Below are positions 1-9,719 of a stretch of DNA of 64,000 bases, piece after piece. Every line of letters starts with the position of its first letter. The stretch's first letter is position 1. The notes below the pieces were generated by a model. It ran no database searches. It was not told where the DNA came from and saw nothing but the letters and a program-made list of their open reading frames with translations. The stretch is from NCBI GenBank assembly GCA_963798455.1, contig CAWCTD010000003.1, forward strand, positions 1,922,001-1,986,000, written 5' to 3'. Both the position numbers and the translations under genes were made by a program. Source of the DNA: CAWCTD01 sp963798455. GTDB taxonomy: Bacteria; Acidobacteriota; Terriglobia; Bryobacterales; Bryobacteraceae.

Positions 1-1022
1 CCGAGGTCGACGCCCGCCTCGGGCAGGCTCCGAATGACCTCCCGGGCCTCCGCCAGGCCTTCCGCCAGGCGGGCGGCCGGGTTGCCGTGATCCCTGTAGG
101 CTTCGAGCGTGGCCAGGGGCATGGTGTTGACCGTGCCGGGGCCGATCAGAGGCTCCACGTACATCAGATCGCTGCGGCCGGGGTCCTTGGTGCTTGTGCT
201 GGCCCACAAGAGGCGCTGCGGCTTCCCGCCGCGCTCGGCAAGGCGGCGGAAGCGTTCACCGCCAAAGAGATCCTTCCACTCCTGATAGGCCAGTTTGGCG
301 CAGGCGAGAGCGACCTTCCCCTCGGCGCGCGTCCCGGCCGCGGCGCCCGGCCCCCCGCGGCTCACCGCCGCCCTCAGCAAAGGATCGACCAATACGTCGA
401 TGCGGCTGACGAAAAAACTGGCGACGGAGTGAATCCGTTCAATGGGCTGTCCGGCTGCCACCCTGTCCTCGAGGCCGGCAATGTAGGTGTCAGCCACCTG
501 GCGGTAACGGTCCAGGGAGAACAGCAGGGTCACGTTGATGTTGACCCCTTCGGAGATCATCCGCCGGACGGCCGGCAGGCCGGGCCGCGTCGCGGGAATC
601 TTGACCAGTACATTCGGCCGGTCCAGGGATCTCCAGAGCGAGCGAGCCTCCCGGATGGTGCCCTCCGTCTCATAAGCCAGCGCGGGCGAGACTTCCAGGC
701 TCACATAGCCGTCGGCGCCCTGCGTGCGATCGTAGACCGGTCTCAACAAGCCGGCGGCGCGGCGCACATCCTCGATGGCAAGGCCCTCATAGATCGACTG
801 GGCGTCCTTTCCGTTCCTGGCGGCGAGGCCGATGTCCGCGTCGTACTCCCTGCTTCCACCGATGGCGTCGGAGAAGATCTTCGGGTTGGAAGTCACGCCG
901 CTCACGCCATCCTCAACGATCAGGCGCTGGAGCTGTCCTGAGGTCAGAATTGACCGGCTGATGAAGTCCAGCCAGACGCTTTGACCGAAGTCTTGGAGCC
1001 TGCGGAGACGGCTTGGTTCCAT
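1..1022 (-). CDS. tal: transaldolase, C-terminal part cut by the window edge
   Basis: Transaldolase moves a dihydroxyacetone unit between sugar phosphates in the non-oxidative pentose phosphate pathway, in the cytoplasm. The minus-strand reading begins MEPSRLRRLQDFGQSVWLDF and continues with GVTSNPKIF, VLVKIPATRPG and GVNINVTLLFSLDRY, which are the Schiff-base lysine region and substrate loops of the long (tal-pgi-like) transaldolase family. About 340 codons are present and the frame is still open at base 1. Single-domain members are only slightly longer, but in some bacteria this protein is fused to glucose-6-phosphate isomerase, which cannot be decided here. The start ATG at 1022 puts the conserved LQDFGQSVWLD segment at residue 9, as is usual. 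Confidence 0.93.
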   Translation of the reverse strand, partial: MEPSRLRRLQDFGQSVWLDFISRSILTSGQLQRLIVEDGVSGVTSNPKIFSDAIGGSREYDADIGLAARNGKDAQSIYEGLAIEDVRRAAGLLRPVYDRTQGADGYVSLEVSPALAYETEGTIREARSLWRSLDRPNVLVKIPATRPGLPAVRRMISEGVNINVTLLFSLDRYRQVADTYIAGLEDRVAAGQPIERIHSVASFFVSRIDVLVDPLLRAAVSRGGPGAAAGTRAEGKVALACAKLAYQEWKDLFGGERFRRLAERGGKPQRLLWASTSTKDPGRSDLMYVEPLIGPGTVNTMPLATLEAYRDHGNPAARLAEGLAEAREVIRSLPEAGVDL

Positions 1023-1342
1023 AGGATTTGGTTCACGCAAAAGATGCGAACCTTCAAGTCTAGCCCAACCACTATCAGGATAGGCGGTCCTACCCGGCCG
1101 CCGCAAACCGGCGGAGTTGACTGTGCGGTTCTTATCAAACCGGGCGCACAAGCCGATGATTTCAATGTCCGGCCGGGGTACGGCCGTTCGGTGCAAGGGC
1201 GGAGTGCCCACCGCCCCTGAGCGCGCCGTCGGCCGCCCCGGGCGGGAGCAAGGCGCCCGATGTATGAGTGCTGGAGTGCTCTCGGAACCAGACGTAAAGT
1301 TCTGGGTCCCATCGTAGATTAGCTTATGTTAATCTTGCTGAA
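1023..1342. other. intergenic region
   Basis: This 320-bp stretch separates the divergent transaldolase and DUF5715 genes and must hold both promoters. Open frames on both strands are short and compositionally unlike protein. No convincing RNA gene, repeat or strong promoter consensus was seen. Confidence 0.5.
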
Positions 1343-1963
1343 GTGACACTGCTTCGTACTGCCCGTCTTGCTGTGATCGTCGGGTTGGCCGCCCCGCTCG
1401 GGGCCCGGGCGGATTCCGCCGGTTTACTCAGGGCGGACGCCTCCTCGCTCAGTCTCGAAAACCAGCGAGCCGACGAAGATAACCTCTCGCGGATGAGTGA
1501 TTTGGCTATGGTTCGTCGGTTCGTCCGCGCCGGCTTGCTGGTATCAGTCCCGAACCAGACGCGTCACTATTACCTCAAGAGCATCCCGGCTGCCTATCGC
1601 TACCTCAGACCCTGGAGCAAGCTATTCCTGACTCGATTGAGCGCGCAATTCCATGCCCGCTTCCGAACGCGGTTGCGCGTGACCAGCCTGGTGCGGACGG
1701 TGAGCTTTCAACGGTCGTTGGCGAGGCGGAACCGGAATGCGGCGGCGGCCGATGGCCCGCGCAGGTCGTCGCACCTCACCGGGGCCACTATGGATATCTC
1801 CAAGAAGGGCATGACGGGGGCACAACTCGGCTGGATGCGCCAAGTGCTTTCGCCCCTGAAAGCCAAGGGGCTGATCCACGCCATTGAGGAGTTCCAGCAG
1901 GGCGCTTTTCACGTGATGGTGCATAAGAAATACTTGGAATATGCGGCCTCGCAAGCTCCTTGA
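1343..1963 (+). CDS. DUF5715 family exported protein, peptidase M15-like fold
   Basis: The 206-residue product starts at a GTG and has an N-terminal hydrophobic segment (residues 9-23, ending ARA) that looks like a signal peptide. The body contains ADEDNLSRM, VRRFVRAGLL, YRYLRPW and, at residues 142-151, SSHLTGATMD followed by FHVMVH at 189-194. The last two blocks resemble the zinc-binding SxHxxGxAxD and HxH motifs of D-Ala-D-Ala carboxypeptidase/L,D-peptidase-type enzymes, so a cell-wall role in the periplasm is plausible but unproven. The pattern matches DUF5715, which I know mainly from Acidobacteria. The next gene starts 26 bp downstream on the same strand. Confidence 0.8.
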   Translation: MTLLRTARLAVIVGLAAPLGARADSAGLLRADASSLSLENQRADEDNLSRMSDLAMVRRFVRAGLLVSVPNQTRHYYLKSIPAAYRYLRPWSKLFLTRLSAQFHARFRTRLRVTSLVRTVSFQRSLARRNRNAAAADGPRRSSHLTGATMDISKKGMTGAQLGWMRQVLSPLKAKGLIHAIEEFQQGAFHVMVHKKYLEYAASQAP

Positions 1964-1989
1964 CGGGCCGTCCGGCTATCCTGGTAGGT

Positions 1990-4035
1990 ATGTCCGCACC
2001 CGACGGCGTCAATCCTCTGCTTGAAATCCAGTTCCGGATTCCGTTCGACCGCGTCCGCGCCGAGCACGTCGAGGCCGCGATTCAGGAACTCCTGCGGGAT
2101 GCGCAGGCAAAGCGCGAGGCGCTGGCCAGTGCGCGCCCGACCCGGACCTTCGAAGACACCCTGGCGCCCCTGGACGAACTGACCGACCGGTTGGACTACG
2201 CCATGGGGGTGGTCAAGCACCTGGAAGGGGTCGCCACATACCCGGAGCTGCGCGCCGCGTACAACGCGGTCCAGCCCGCCACGAGCGAATTCTATTCCAG
2301 CATTCCGCTGAACGAAGGGCTCTGGAAGGCGATCCGGCAGTACGCGGGGACGCCCGAGGCCGAAGCGCTGGAAGGAGTGCGCCGGCGGTTCTTGACCAAG
2401 ACCATCGACAGCTTCCGCCGCCACGGGGCGGAATTGGACACGGCCGGCAAAGCCCGCCTGTCCGCGATCGACGTTGAGCTGGGTAAACTCACCACACGCT
2501 ACGCGGAGAACGTGCTCGACGCGACGAACGCCTTCGAGCTGGTCGTCACGAACGAAGAGAGGCTGGAGGGGCTGCCTCCCTCGGCCATCGCCGCGGCCCG
2601 CCAGAGCGCCGCGCAAAAGGGCATCGAAGGCTGGCGCTTCACGCTCCAGGCGCCAAGCTACACGGCCGTAATGACCTACCTGGACGATGCCGGGATTCGC
2701 GAGGAGATCTGGCGCGCGTACGCCGCGCGGGCGGCATCCGGGAAGTTCGACAACCGCGAGACCATTCGCCGCGTGCTTGGACTGCGACGGGAGAAGGCGG
2801 CGCTCGTCGGTTTCGGCGACTTCGCCGATTTCGTGCTGGCGGACCGCATGGCGCACACCGGCGATCGTGCCCGCCGGTTCCTGGCGGAGTTGAAGAGCAA
2901 AACGCAAGAGCACTTCGCGCGCGAAAACGAGGAGCTCCGGACGTTCCGGCGCGAGCTGGGAGCCGCGGGGGAGATGAAGCCCTGGGACGTGGGTTATTAC
3001 GCCGAGAAGCAGCGCAAGGCTCTTTATGACTTCGACGAAGAAGCGCTGAGGCCGTACTTTCCGGTGGAGAAGGTCGTGGATGGGATGTTCGGGATTGCGC
3101 AGCGGCTCTTCGGCATCCGCGTCACTGAACAAACCGGCGCGCCGGTTTGGGATCCCCAGACGAAGTACTACGCCATCCACGACGAAGGCGGCAAGCTGCT
3201 TGGGTGCTTCTACGCCGACTGGCACCCCCGCGAGAACAAGCGCGGAGGCGCATGGATGGACGCGCTGATCACCGGAGTGGATCGGCCCGGCGGGTTCGAG
3301 CCTCATGCCGGCGCCATTTGCGGCAACCTGACGCCGCCCGTGGGGGGCAAGCCGGCGCTCGTGACCCATCGGGAAGTGGAGACGATCTTTCACGAATTCG
3401 GGCACTTGCTGCACCACTGCCTGAGCCGCGTGGAGATCAGGAGCCTGGCGGGCACGAATGTCGCCTGGGACTTCGTGGAACTGCCGTCGCAGATCATGGA
3501 GAACTGGTGCTGGGAGCGCGAGGCGCTGGACCTGTTCGCGCGGCATTACGAGACCGGAGAGGCCGTGCCGCAGGATCTGTACCGGAAGATGACGCGCGCG
3601 CGGACGTTCCGCGGCGCCAACGCACAGATGCGCCAGCTCGGCCTCGGCTACGTGGATTTCGCGCTGCACTCGGGCTCCTCGGTGGAGGCCGGGCCGGATG
3701 TGGTGGCGTACAGCCGCCGCATCCTGCAGGAGTTCTCACCCGTGGAGCTGCCCGAGGAGCACGCGATGATCGCCAGCTTCACGCACTTGTTCGCGGACCC
3801 GGTCGGCTACGCAGCGGGCTACTACTCCTACAAATGGGCCGAAGTGCTGGACGCGGACGCCTTCACCGCGTTCAAGGCGAACGGCATCTTCGATCGGGGG
3901 ACGGGCCGCCGCTTCCGCGACATCATCCTGTCGCGCGGAGACGGCGAGGACCCCGCCGAACTCTACCGTGCCTTCATGGGCCGCGACCCGGACCCCGGCG
4001 CGCTGCTGGATCGCCTCGGCCTGTCCGCCAGATAG
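1990..4035 (+). CDS. M3 family zinc oligopeptidase
   Basis: A thimet-oligopeptidase/oligopeptidase-A-type enzyme that cleaves short peptides in the cytoplasm. The zinc site HEFGH is at residues 468-472 and the third ligand is the glutamate of WDFVELPSQ at about 497; the C-terminal YVDFALHS and GYAAGYYSYKWAEVLDAD segments are typical substrate-binding parts of the M3 family. The 681-residue length fits. I chose the ATG at 1990, preceded by GGTAGGT, over an upstream ATG at 1960 that overlaps the preceding gene, because family homology begins with NPLLEIQFRIPFD. No signal peptide is visible. Confidence 0.95.
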   Translation: MSAPDGVNPLLEIQFRIPFDRVRAEHVEAAIQELLRDAQAKREALASARPTRTFEDTLAPLDELTDRLDYAMGVVKHLEGVATYPELRAAYNAVQPATSEFYSSIPLNEGLWKAIRQYAGTPEAEALEGVRRRFLTKTIDSFRRHGAELDTAGKARLSAIDVELGKLTTRYAENVLDATNAFELVVTNEERLEGLPPSAIAAARQSAAQKGIEGWRFTLQAPSYTAVMTYLDDAGIREEIWRAYAARAASGKFDNRETIRRVLGLRREKAALVGFGDFADFVLADRMAHTGDRARRFLAELKSKTQEHFARENEELRTFRRELGAAGEMKPWDVGYYAEKQRKALYDFDEEALRPYFPVEKVVDGMFGIAQRLFGIRVTEQTGAPVWDPQTKYYAIHDEGGKLLGCFYADWHPRENKRGGAWMDALITGVDRPGGFEPHAGAICGNLTPPVGGKPALVTHREVETIFHEFGHLLHHCLSRVEIRSLAGTNVAWDFVELPSQIMENWCWEREALDLFARHYETGEAVPQDLYRKMTRARTFRGANAQMRQLGLGYVDFALHSGSSVEAGPDVVAYSRRILQEFSPVELPEEHAMIASFTHLFADPVGYAAGYYSYKWAEVLDADAFTAFKANGIFDRGTGRRFRDIILSRGDGEDPAELYRAFMGRDPDPGALLDRLGLSAR

Positions 4036-4117
4036 GCGGCATTCTCCTGGGCCGGGCGCGGGAGCGTGCCGGTCAGAAGCCCAGACCCAGCTCTGGTATC
4101 CTGAGAACCTAACTCTT

Positions 4118-5353
4118 ATGGCAGACATATCTCCGTTCCGATCCTTCCGTTACAGCGCCAAAGCAGGACCACTGGACGGTCTGGTCACGCAGCCTTACGA
4201 CAAGATCAGCCCGGCTATGCAGAAGCGCTACCTGTCGCTGAGCCCTCATAACCTCGTGCGCATCATTCTCGGAGAGCGATTTCCGTCGGACTCGGCTGAC
4301 GACAACGTCTACACTCGCGCTCGCGGCTACATGAGCCAATGGATTGCCGAAGGAATCCTGGAGCGTGACCCGGAGCCGGCGTTCTTCGCCTATTTCCAGG
4401 AATTCCGGGAGCCGGACACCGGCGAACGGCTGCTGCGCAAGGGCTTCATCGGACTGGGCGCCGCGGAAGACTACGCCAACGGCGTCGTGCACCGCCACGA
4501 GCAGACCCTCAGCGGTCCCAAGAAGGACCGCCTCGAATTGCTGCGGCACACCCGCGCGCACTTCGGCCAGATCTTCATGCTCTATCCCGATCCCGAGGGC
4601 GAGGTCGACAGAGTCCTGGACGAGGCCGCCGGCGAAGAGCCGGTGGCCGCCGTCACCGACGAGTACGGGACCTGCCACCGGCTGTGGCGGATCTCCGAAG
4701 CCGTCCTCATCGCTTCCATCCAACATGCGATGTTCTCGAAGAGACTGATCATCGCCGACGGGCACCATCGCTACGAGACGGCGCTGGCGTTTCGCGACGA
4801 GAATCCCGGCATCAAGGATGCCCAGCGGGTCATGATGACCTTCGTGAATATGTTTTCGCCGGGCCTGCGGATATTGGCCACGCATCGGCTGGTGGACGAG
4901 GCGGACGTCGAGAGCCTGCTGCGCCAGGCGCGGGCCTCCTTTCGGCTGGAGGAAGTTGCGTCGCTCGACGCCCTGAGGCGGGCGTGGGGGGAACCGCAGC
5001 CGGACAGTATCCGGATCGGCGTGGCGACGGCATCCGCCCTGTACCTACTAAGAGCGGGCCGTGAGCCGGGCCGGCTCGACGTCCCGTTTCTCCACGAGCG
5101 CATCCTGCGGGACATGCTGGGAATCGGCGAGGACGCGGTCAGAGACGAGAAGCGCATCCGCTACGTTAGGGGCGCGGATGTGGCCCTGGAAGAGGTCCGC
5201 GCCGGCAGAGCCAAGCTTGCTTTCCTGTTGGAAGCCACCGCCATAGGGGACGTCGGCCGCGTGGCCTTTTCGGGCGGCGTGATGCCGCAGAAGTCGACCG
5301 ACTTCTATCCGAAACTTCTATCGGGGCTGGCGATCTACAAGGTGGAGACCTAG
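4118..5353 (+). CDS. DUF1015 family protein
   Basis: A 411-residue soluble protein of the DUF1015 family, whose function is not established. Family features seen are the N-terminal PFRSFRYSA and TQPYDKIS, the central DGHHRYETAL segment, and the C-terminal GGVMPQKSTDFYPKLLSGL. The ATG at 4118 places PFRSFRY at residue 6, as in other members; a longer open frame upstream overlaps the peptidase gene and is not used. It lies 82 bp after the M3 peptidase and 19 bp before the aldo/keto reductase on the same strand, so the three may be co-transcribed. Confidence 0.9.
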   Translation: MADISPFRSFRYSAKAGPLDGLVTQPYDKISPAMQKRYLSLSPHNLVRIILGERFPSDSADDNVYTRARGYMSQWIAEGILERDPEPAFFAYFQEFREPDTGERLLRKGFIGLGAAEDYANGVVHRHEQTLSGPKKDRLELLRHTRAHFGQIFMLYPDPEGEVDRVLDEAAGEEPVAAVTDEYGTCHRLWRISEAVLIASIQHAMFSKRLIIADGHHRYETALAFRDENPGIKDAQRVMMTFVNMFSPGLRILATHRLVDEADVESLLRQARASFRLEEVASLDALRRAWGEPQPDSIRIGVATASALYLLRAGREPGRLDVPFLHERILRDMLGIGEDAVRDEKRIRYVRGADVALEEVRAGRAKLAFLLEATAIGDVGRVAFSGGVMPQKSTDFYPKLLSGLAIYKVET

Positions 5354-5372
5354 CTCGTGGTCCGTGGATTGT

Positions 5373-6224
5373 ATGTTACATAAGACGTTTGGATGGACCG
5401 GCGTTGAACTCCCCGTTATAGGGCAGGGGACGTGGATGATCGAGGGGAGCCGCGAGGACGAGCGCCAGGCAGTGGCCGCGCTGAAGGCGGGCCTGGACCT
5501 CGGGATGACGCATATCGACACGGCGGAGATGTACGGCAACGGCCACGCCGAAGAACTGGTCGCGGAGGCTATCGCCGGCCGGCGGCAGGAGGTCTTCCTG
5601 GTCAGTAAGGTTTTGCCGTCCAACGCCTCCTACGAAGGAACCCTCAGGGCTTGTGAGCGCAGCTTGAAGCGGCTCGGGACCGACTGCCTGGATCTGTACC
5701 TGCTTCATTGGCGCGGGCGTCACCCGCTGGCTGAGACGATGCGGGCGATGGAGGCCCTGGCGGCAGCGGGAAAGATCCGCTTCTTCGGCGTGAGCAACTT
5801 CGATCTGGACGACCTGAAGCAGGCCCAGGGAGCGGTCGCCTCCGGCCGGTTGGCCGCCAACCAAGTGCTCTATCACTTGGGGGACCGCGGCATCGAGAGG
5901 AAGCTGATGCCATACTGCGCCGAGCAGGAAGTTGCGGTGGTTGGCTACAGCCCGTTTGGTCACGGTGATTTCCCCGCGGCAAACAGCGCGGGAGGCAAGG
6001 TGCTGGACCAAATCGCGCGCCGTCACGGCCGTAGTTCGCGCCAAGTGGTGCTCAACTTCCTGACCAGGCGCCGTGGCGTTTTCGCCATACCGAAGGCGTC
6101 CAACCCCGAACACGTGCGGGAGAACAGCGGAGGCTCAGGCTGGGCGCTCTCGGCCGAGGATACGGAAGCAATCGACCGGGTGTTGCCAGCGCCAGCCCGC
6201 GACGTTCCGTTGGGCATTTTGTGA
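5373..6224 (+). CDS. aldo/keto reductase
   Basis: An NAD(P)H-dependent reductase of the aldo/keto reductase superfamily; the substrate is unknown. The (alpha/beta)8-barrel hallmarks are present: HIDTAEMYGNG carrying the catalytic Asp and Tyr, VSKVLPSNASY with the catalytic Lys, LYLLHWRG with the His, and GVSNFDLDDL. The C-terminal IPKASNPEHV is the cofactor-binding segment. The length of 283 residues is normal for short bacterial members. The start is taken as ATG 5373 (MLHKTFGWTGVEL); an in-frame GTG at 5364 is an alternative. No obvious ribosome binding site lies upstream, which suggests coupling to the DUF1015 gene. Confidence 0.92.
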   Translation: MLHKTFGWTGVELPVIGQGTWMIEGSREDERQAVAALKAGLDLGMTHIDTAEMYGNGHAEELVAEAIAGRRQEVFLVSKVLPSNASYEGTLRACERSLKRLGTDCLDLYLLHWRGRHPLAETMRAMEALAAAGKIRFFGVSNFDLDDLKQAQGAVASGRLAANQVLYHLGDRGIERKLMPYCAEQEVAVVGYSPFGHGDFPAANSAGGKVLDQIARRHGRSSRQVVLNFLTRRRGVFAIPKASNPEHVRENSGGSGWALSAEDTEAIDRVLPAPARDVPLGIL

Positions 6225-6313
6225 CCGCGGCGGTCCGGATGGACCACGCGGGGTTCCGCAGATCAGGCGAGTATCCGTGGTAGAGTAATTACCAAGGTCG
6301 CTGGAGCAGAACG

Positions 6314-9300
6314 ATGCGGGCTTTTTGGGCTCTTCTGGGTGTTATCGCCGCCTTCCCCGCGGTTCAGGCTCAGGATGTCGTGCGTGAGGCGCGCCAACTC
6401 GAGTCCGCGGGAGAGGCTGCCAAGGCAGAGCAGTTTCTACGCCGGGCGGCTCTAAGTCCGGAAGCCGGCGCCGCGGTGCTGGAAGCGTACGCCGGGTTCC
6501 TGGAAAGCCACGGTGATGCAGGGGCGCGGACCGCCTACGAGAGGCTGCTGGCGGTCACTCAGCGCACCAGCGACGGCGTCAGGCGCCGAGCCGCGGCGCG
6601 GCAACTCGTGATCCTTTCGCTGGTGGCCGGAGATGACGCCGCGGCGTCGCGATACCTGCAGCAGTACCGCGAGTCGGGAGGGACCGACTGGGCGCAGGCC
6701 GCTCTGGACCGCCCGCGGGCGCCCCTGGCGCCGGCTCAAACGGTGGACATTCCCGGGCCTCTTGGCTCCTTCAAGCGCATGGCCGCCATCTCGGCGGATG
6801 TCACCGAGGAGGGCATTCTAACGGCGCTGGCGCGGAATGTCGTGCTCAACGGCTACCAGGCCGGCACCGGAAAAGAGGGTCTCCTCCCGACCGAGTATTT
6901 GAAGCTCCTGACCCGCTATGTCTCCCAGGCACGCGAACTGGAGAAGCTGACGGGACCGGACAACAACATCCGCGTGGAGAGCTGCGATTCGACCCAGGCG
7001 GGCGACCTTCTGCGGACCCTCGGGTATCGCATGCGCGGCGGGTGCGGCAGCGAGGTGGTCCTGGAGACGGTGAACGCCTCTCGCGCCTTCCTGACCATCG
7101 ATTCGGGTTTTCCGCTGGCCGAACTGGAACAGGCGCTCCGCACCAATCGCCCGTTTGTATATGACTACCGGCCGTCGCGGGTGCCCGTCACGGCAGGGGC
7201 GGAGTACTGGATGCCCGCCAAGGGGCGCCAGACGGACCAGTTCATTGACGTCTTCCTTGCGGATCCATCGCTGTGCCGGCTGTACCTGGGCTTGTCGAAG
7301 CCCGATCCCGGAACCGCGGAAGAACTGCGGAAAAACATCCCGATGGATCGTTTGAAGGCATTTGCCCACGTTCTGGATTTCTTCGGGAGCATGTTCGAGA
7401 TCCGGGAAGGCAGGGCGGTGGTCCCCGGCGGCGCCCGCAGCGCGCGGATGTGGGAAGAAATGGTGGGCACGTCGCCCAACCAGGGCGCCCGCTTCTTCGA
7501 GCGCCTAGTCTCCAGGGATGACGGTTGGATGGCGAGCTACTTCGACGCTCTCTCCCGGCTGAACGGGCCGGTGCAAGACTACCTCACTGAGCCGGATCGG
7601 ATGAAGAGGTTCTACCAGGCAATCCGGGGACGCGTCACCAGCCCCGGCCCGGCGCGACCGGTGTTCCAGTCGAACACGGACATGCTGCTTTTGACCACGC
7701 GCCTGCGCCTTGAGCCGGACGGCCAACCACATGTTCCGGGAGGCCTAGATGTCTGGAAGAAACTGTTCACGGAACAGCCGTCGCGGAAGTATGACGCGAA
7801 GTTGAGCCGGCAGGCCCCGTCTTGGAGAGAGCCGGACGACGTTCTGGAAGCGCTGTTTGCGCTATGCCGCAGAAGCGTCGAGAACGAGCCCCTCAAGGTT
7901 TTCATGGCGCTGAGCGATCTCAATCGGAACCGGGCGCAGCCGCTGGCGGCCGCCACCGTGGACCGGTTGGCGCGCAGCTACGGCAAGTATGGGGGGCAGT
8001 ACCAGATTTTCAGCGAGGTCCCAACGCTCAGCGACAAGGTCATCCTGCAGTTCCTTGACGCCGCGGACGCAATCGACCGGATCGGGAACCAGGAGTTACG
8101 GACCGACACGCTTGGCACGTTTCAAGCTTTGGTGGGGTTATGGCAGATCTTCTGCCGCCAGGGCTCGATTCAGCAGGCGGACGCGGATGCCGCTCTCTCG
8201 AACATCCTTTCGGATTTCACCCAGGTCCGCACGTCCCCGGAGCTGTTCAACGCCGGCCGTTCCGGCGTGACTGTGCTGTTGAAGGCGACCCTCACCGCTG
8301 AAGGCGCTGATGTACAGCAGCGGCTCATCGATCTGCTGGCAGGCGCGGCGCCGCCGGCATCCGCCGAACTGCACGACCAGGCGGCGGCCGAGATGGTCGC
8401 CTACATCGAGGCGCAGCGGCTGGTGCCCCTGACTCTGCTCTTTGAGGTCGCCGACCAGGCCGAGGGTCTGGCGCGCGGGGAGAAGCTGAATACCGCCGTG
8501 ATTGGGCGGCTTGCCACGAGGCTGGCCGAGATCGAGTCGCCGCGCTCCCCGTTGAGCAGCGCCGAGAAGAACTCGCTCCAGTCCGGGTACTGGCCGGAAC
8601 GCCACATCGAGACACAGAGACGGCTGAACATCCGTTCCATCATCGCCAAAGCCGGGCAGGATCCCGCGAAGCTCCGGGACGTGCGCGGATACCTCACGCC
8701 CATGCTGCGCGATACTCTGGTGGGTCTCAACTACGTCTACTTTGCGCCGCCCGGCGCGGAATTGCTGCGCAGCGGCACGTCTTTCGTCCGCAGCCATGAT
8801 TTTCTGGGAGAGGCCAGTTCCCGGGGAAGCTGGAGCACGACAACTCCTATCGGGGGCGGCTGGCCGACCAGCGCGGGCGGGCGGCTGGCCGGCTCGTTGT
8901 CGGGGCTGCCTTACGCTCTGGCGCAGGCGGAGCAGAACTTCCTGATTCCGGACCGCGAGCAGGCGCTGATCTGGGGCGACCTGGTGCCCCAGTTGATCTT
9001 GTCCGCCAAGGTTCCGCGCTGGTGGAACGTGAGTCCCGCCCAAATGCACTGGGTGGGATTGCAGCTTCGCTACGCGGCCTCGCTGGTGGCGGAATCCGCC
9101 CTGGACGCGGGCGTTCGCGCTCAACTACTGGAGATCCTCTCGCGGCAAGCAGCGCCCGCTCGGGTGTACCGGTTCTCGCGGTTGCTCGATCGCGCCAACG
9201 TCGCGGCCGCGCTCGATGAGATCACGCCTTCCGAGCAGTTCCTGCTGGCCAAGGAGATGCTGGCCCAGAGGCCGGACCCGGACGATGTTCTCGCAACCCG

Positions 9301-9700
9301 TATCCGGCAAATGTCCGCGGAGGCGCCCGGCCAGTTGGATTACGCCGCCATATCGCGCGCCTTCGGCACCCCGAAGCCGACGCTGACGGGATCCTACCGG
9401 CCCGAGTTGCTGTACCTCAGGACGTTTCCGACTTTGATGGGGTACTCCAGCCGCATTCTGGCCGAGAGTTGGGAATCCAACACCCTTTACTGGGCGGCGT
9501 TGGCCGACGAGGTCTATCTGCCGCCGGCGCAGTTGAACATTTCCGTGCCAGAGTGGACCCGGCAGGCCGTCGAGCGCATCTTCGCCAGCCACCTGGAGGA
9601 CTGGCCGGCGGTGTTGGCCTCCCTGCGCTACGTAGGCGAAGAAGTGCGCCGCAAAGCACGGCAATCCGCCGAAGGGCAACAAAAAGCCGCGCTCCAATAG
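6314..9700 (+). CDS. large exported protein with helical-repeat N-terminus, unknown function
   Basis: A 1128-residue protein with a clear signal peptide (MRAFWALLGVIAAFPAVQAQ, cleavage probably after residue 19). The next 130 residues read like tetratricopeptide-type helical hairpins (REARQLESAGEAAKAEQFLRR, VLEAYAGFLESHGD). The rest is a mix of helices with LDAADAIDRIG and LVPQLILSAKVPRWWNVSP segments that I cannot assign to a named family. The VWFA-related gene starts 19 bp downstream on the same strand, so both are likely made together and act in the cell envelope. An AGCAG/GGAGC-like ribosome site precedes the ATG. Function not recognised. Confidence 0.8.
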   Translation: MRAFWALLGVIAAFPAVQAQDVVREARQLESAGEAAKAEQFLRRAALSPEAGAAVLEAYAGFLESHGDAGARTAYERLLAVTQRTSDGVRRRAAARQLVILSLVAGDDAAASRYLQQYRESGGTDWAQAALDRPRAPLAPAQTVDIPGPLGSFKRMAAISADVTEEGILTALARNVVLNGYQAGTGKEGLLPTEYLKLLTRYVSQARELEKLTGPDNNIRVESCDSTQAGDLLRTLGYRMRGGCGSEVVLETVNASRAFLTIDSGFPLAELEQALRTNRPFVYDYRPSRVPVTAGAEYWMPAKGRQTDQFIDVFLADPSLCRLYLGLSKPDPGTAEELRKNIPMDRLKAFAHVLDFFGSMFEIREGRAVVPGGARSARMWEEMVGTSPNQGARFFERLVSRDDGWMASYFDALSRLNGPVQDYLTEPDRMKRFYQAIRGRVTSPGPARPVFQSNTDMLLLTTRLRLEPDGQPHVPGGLDVWKKLFTEQPSRKYDAKLSRQAPSWREPDDVLEALFALCRRSVENEPLKVFMALSDLNRNRAQPLAAATVDRLARSYGKYGGQYQIFSEVPTLSDKVILQFLDAADAIDRIGNQELRTDTLGTFQALVGLWQIFCRQGSIQQADADAALSNILSDFTQVRTSPELFNAGRSGVTVLLKATLTAEGADVQQRLIDLLAGAAPPASAELHDQAAAEMVAYIEAQRLVPLTLLFEVADQAEGLARGEKLNTAVIGRLATRLAEIESPRSPLSSAEKNSLQSGYWPERHIETQRRLNIRSIIAKAGQDPAKLRDVRGYLTPMLRDTLVGLNYVYFAPPGAELLRSGTSFVRSHDFLGEASSRGSWSTTTPIGGGWPTSAGGRLAGSLSGLPYALAQAEQNFLIPDREQALIWGDLVPQLILSAKVPRWWNVSPAQMHWVGLQLRYAASLVAESALDAGVRAQLLEILSRQAAPARVYRFSRLLDRANVAAALDEITPSEQFLLAKEMLAQRPDPDDVLATRIRQMSAEAPGQLDYAAISRAFGTPKPTLTGSYRPELLYLRTFPTLMGYSSRILAESWESNTLYWAALADEVYLPPAQLNISVPEWTRQAVERIFASHLEDWPAVLASLRYVGEEVRRKARQSAEGQQKAALQ

Positions 9701-9719
9701 GAAGAGAACGAGAGTGATC

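Noticed and set aside
87..941. Plus-strand 284-aa ORF
   Set aside because: It is the antisense of the transaldolase gene, whose minus frame has clear family motifs.
1909..3669. Minus-strand 586-aa ORF
   Set aside because: Antisense shadow of the M3 peptidase; no motifs, His/Arg/Pro-rich composition typical of high-GC shadows.
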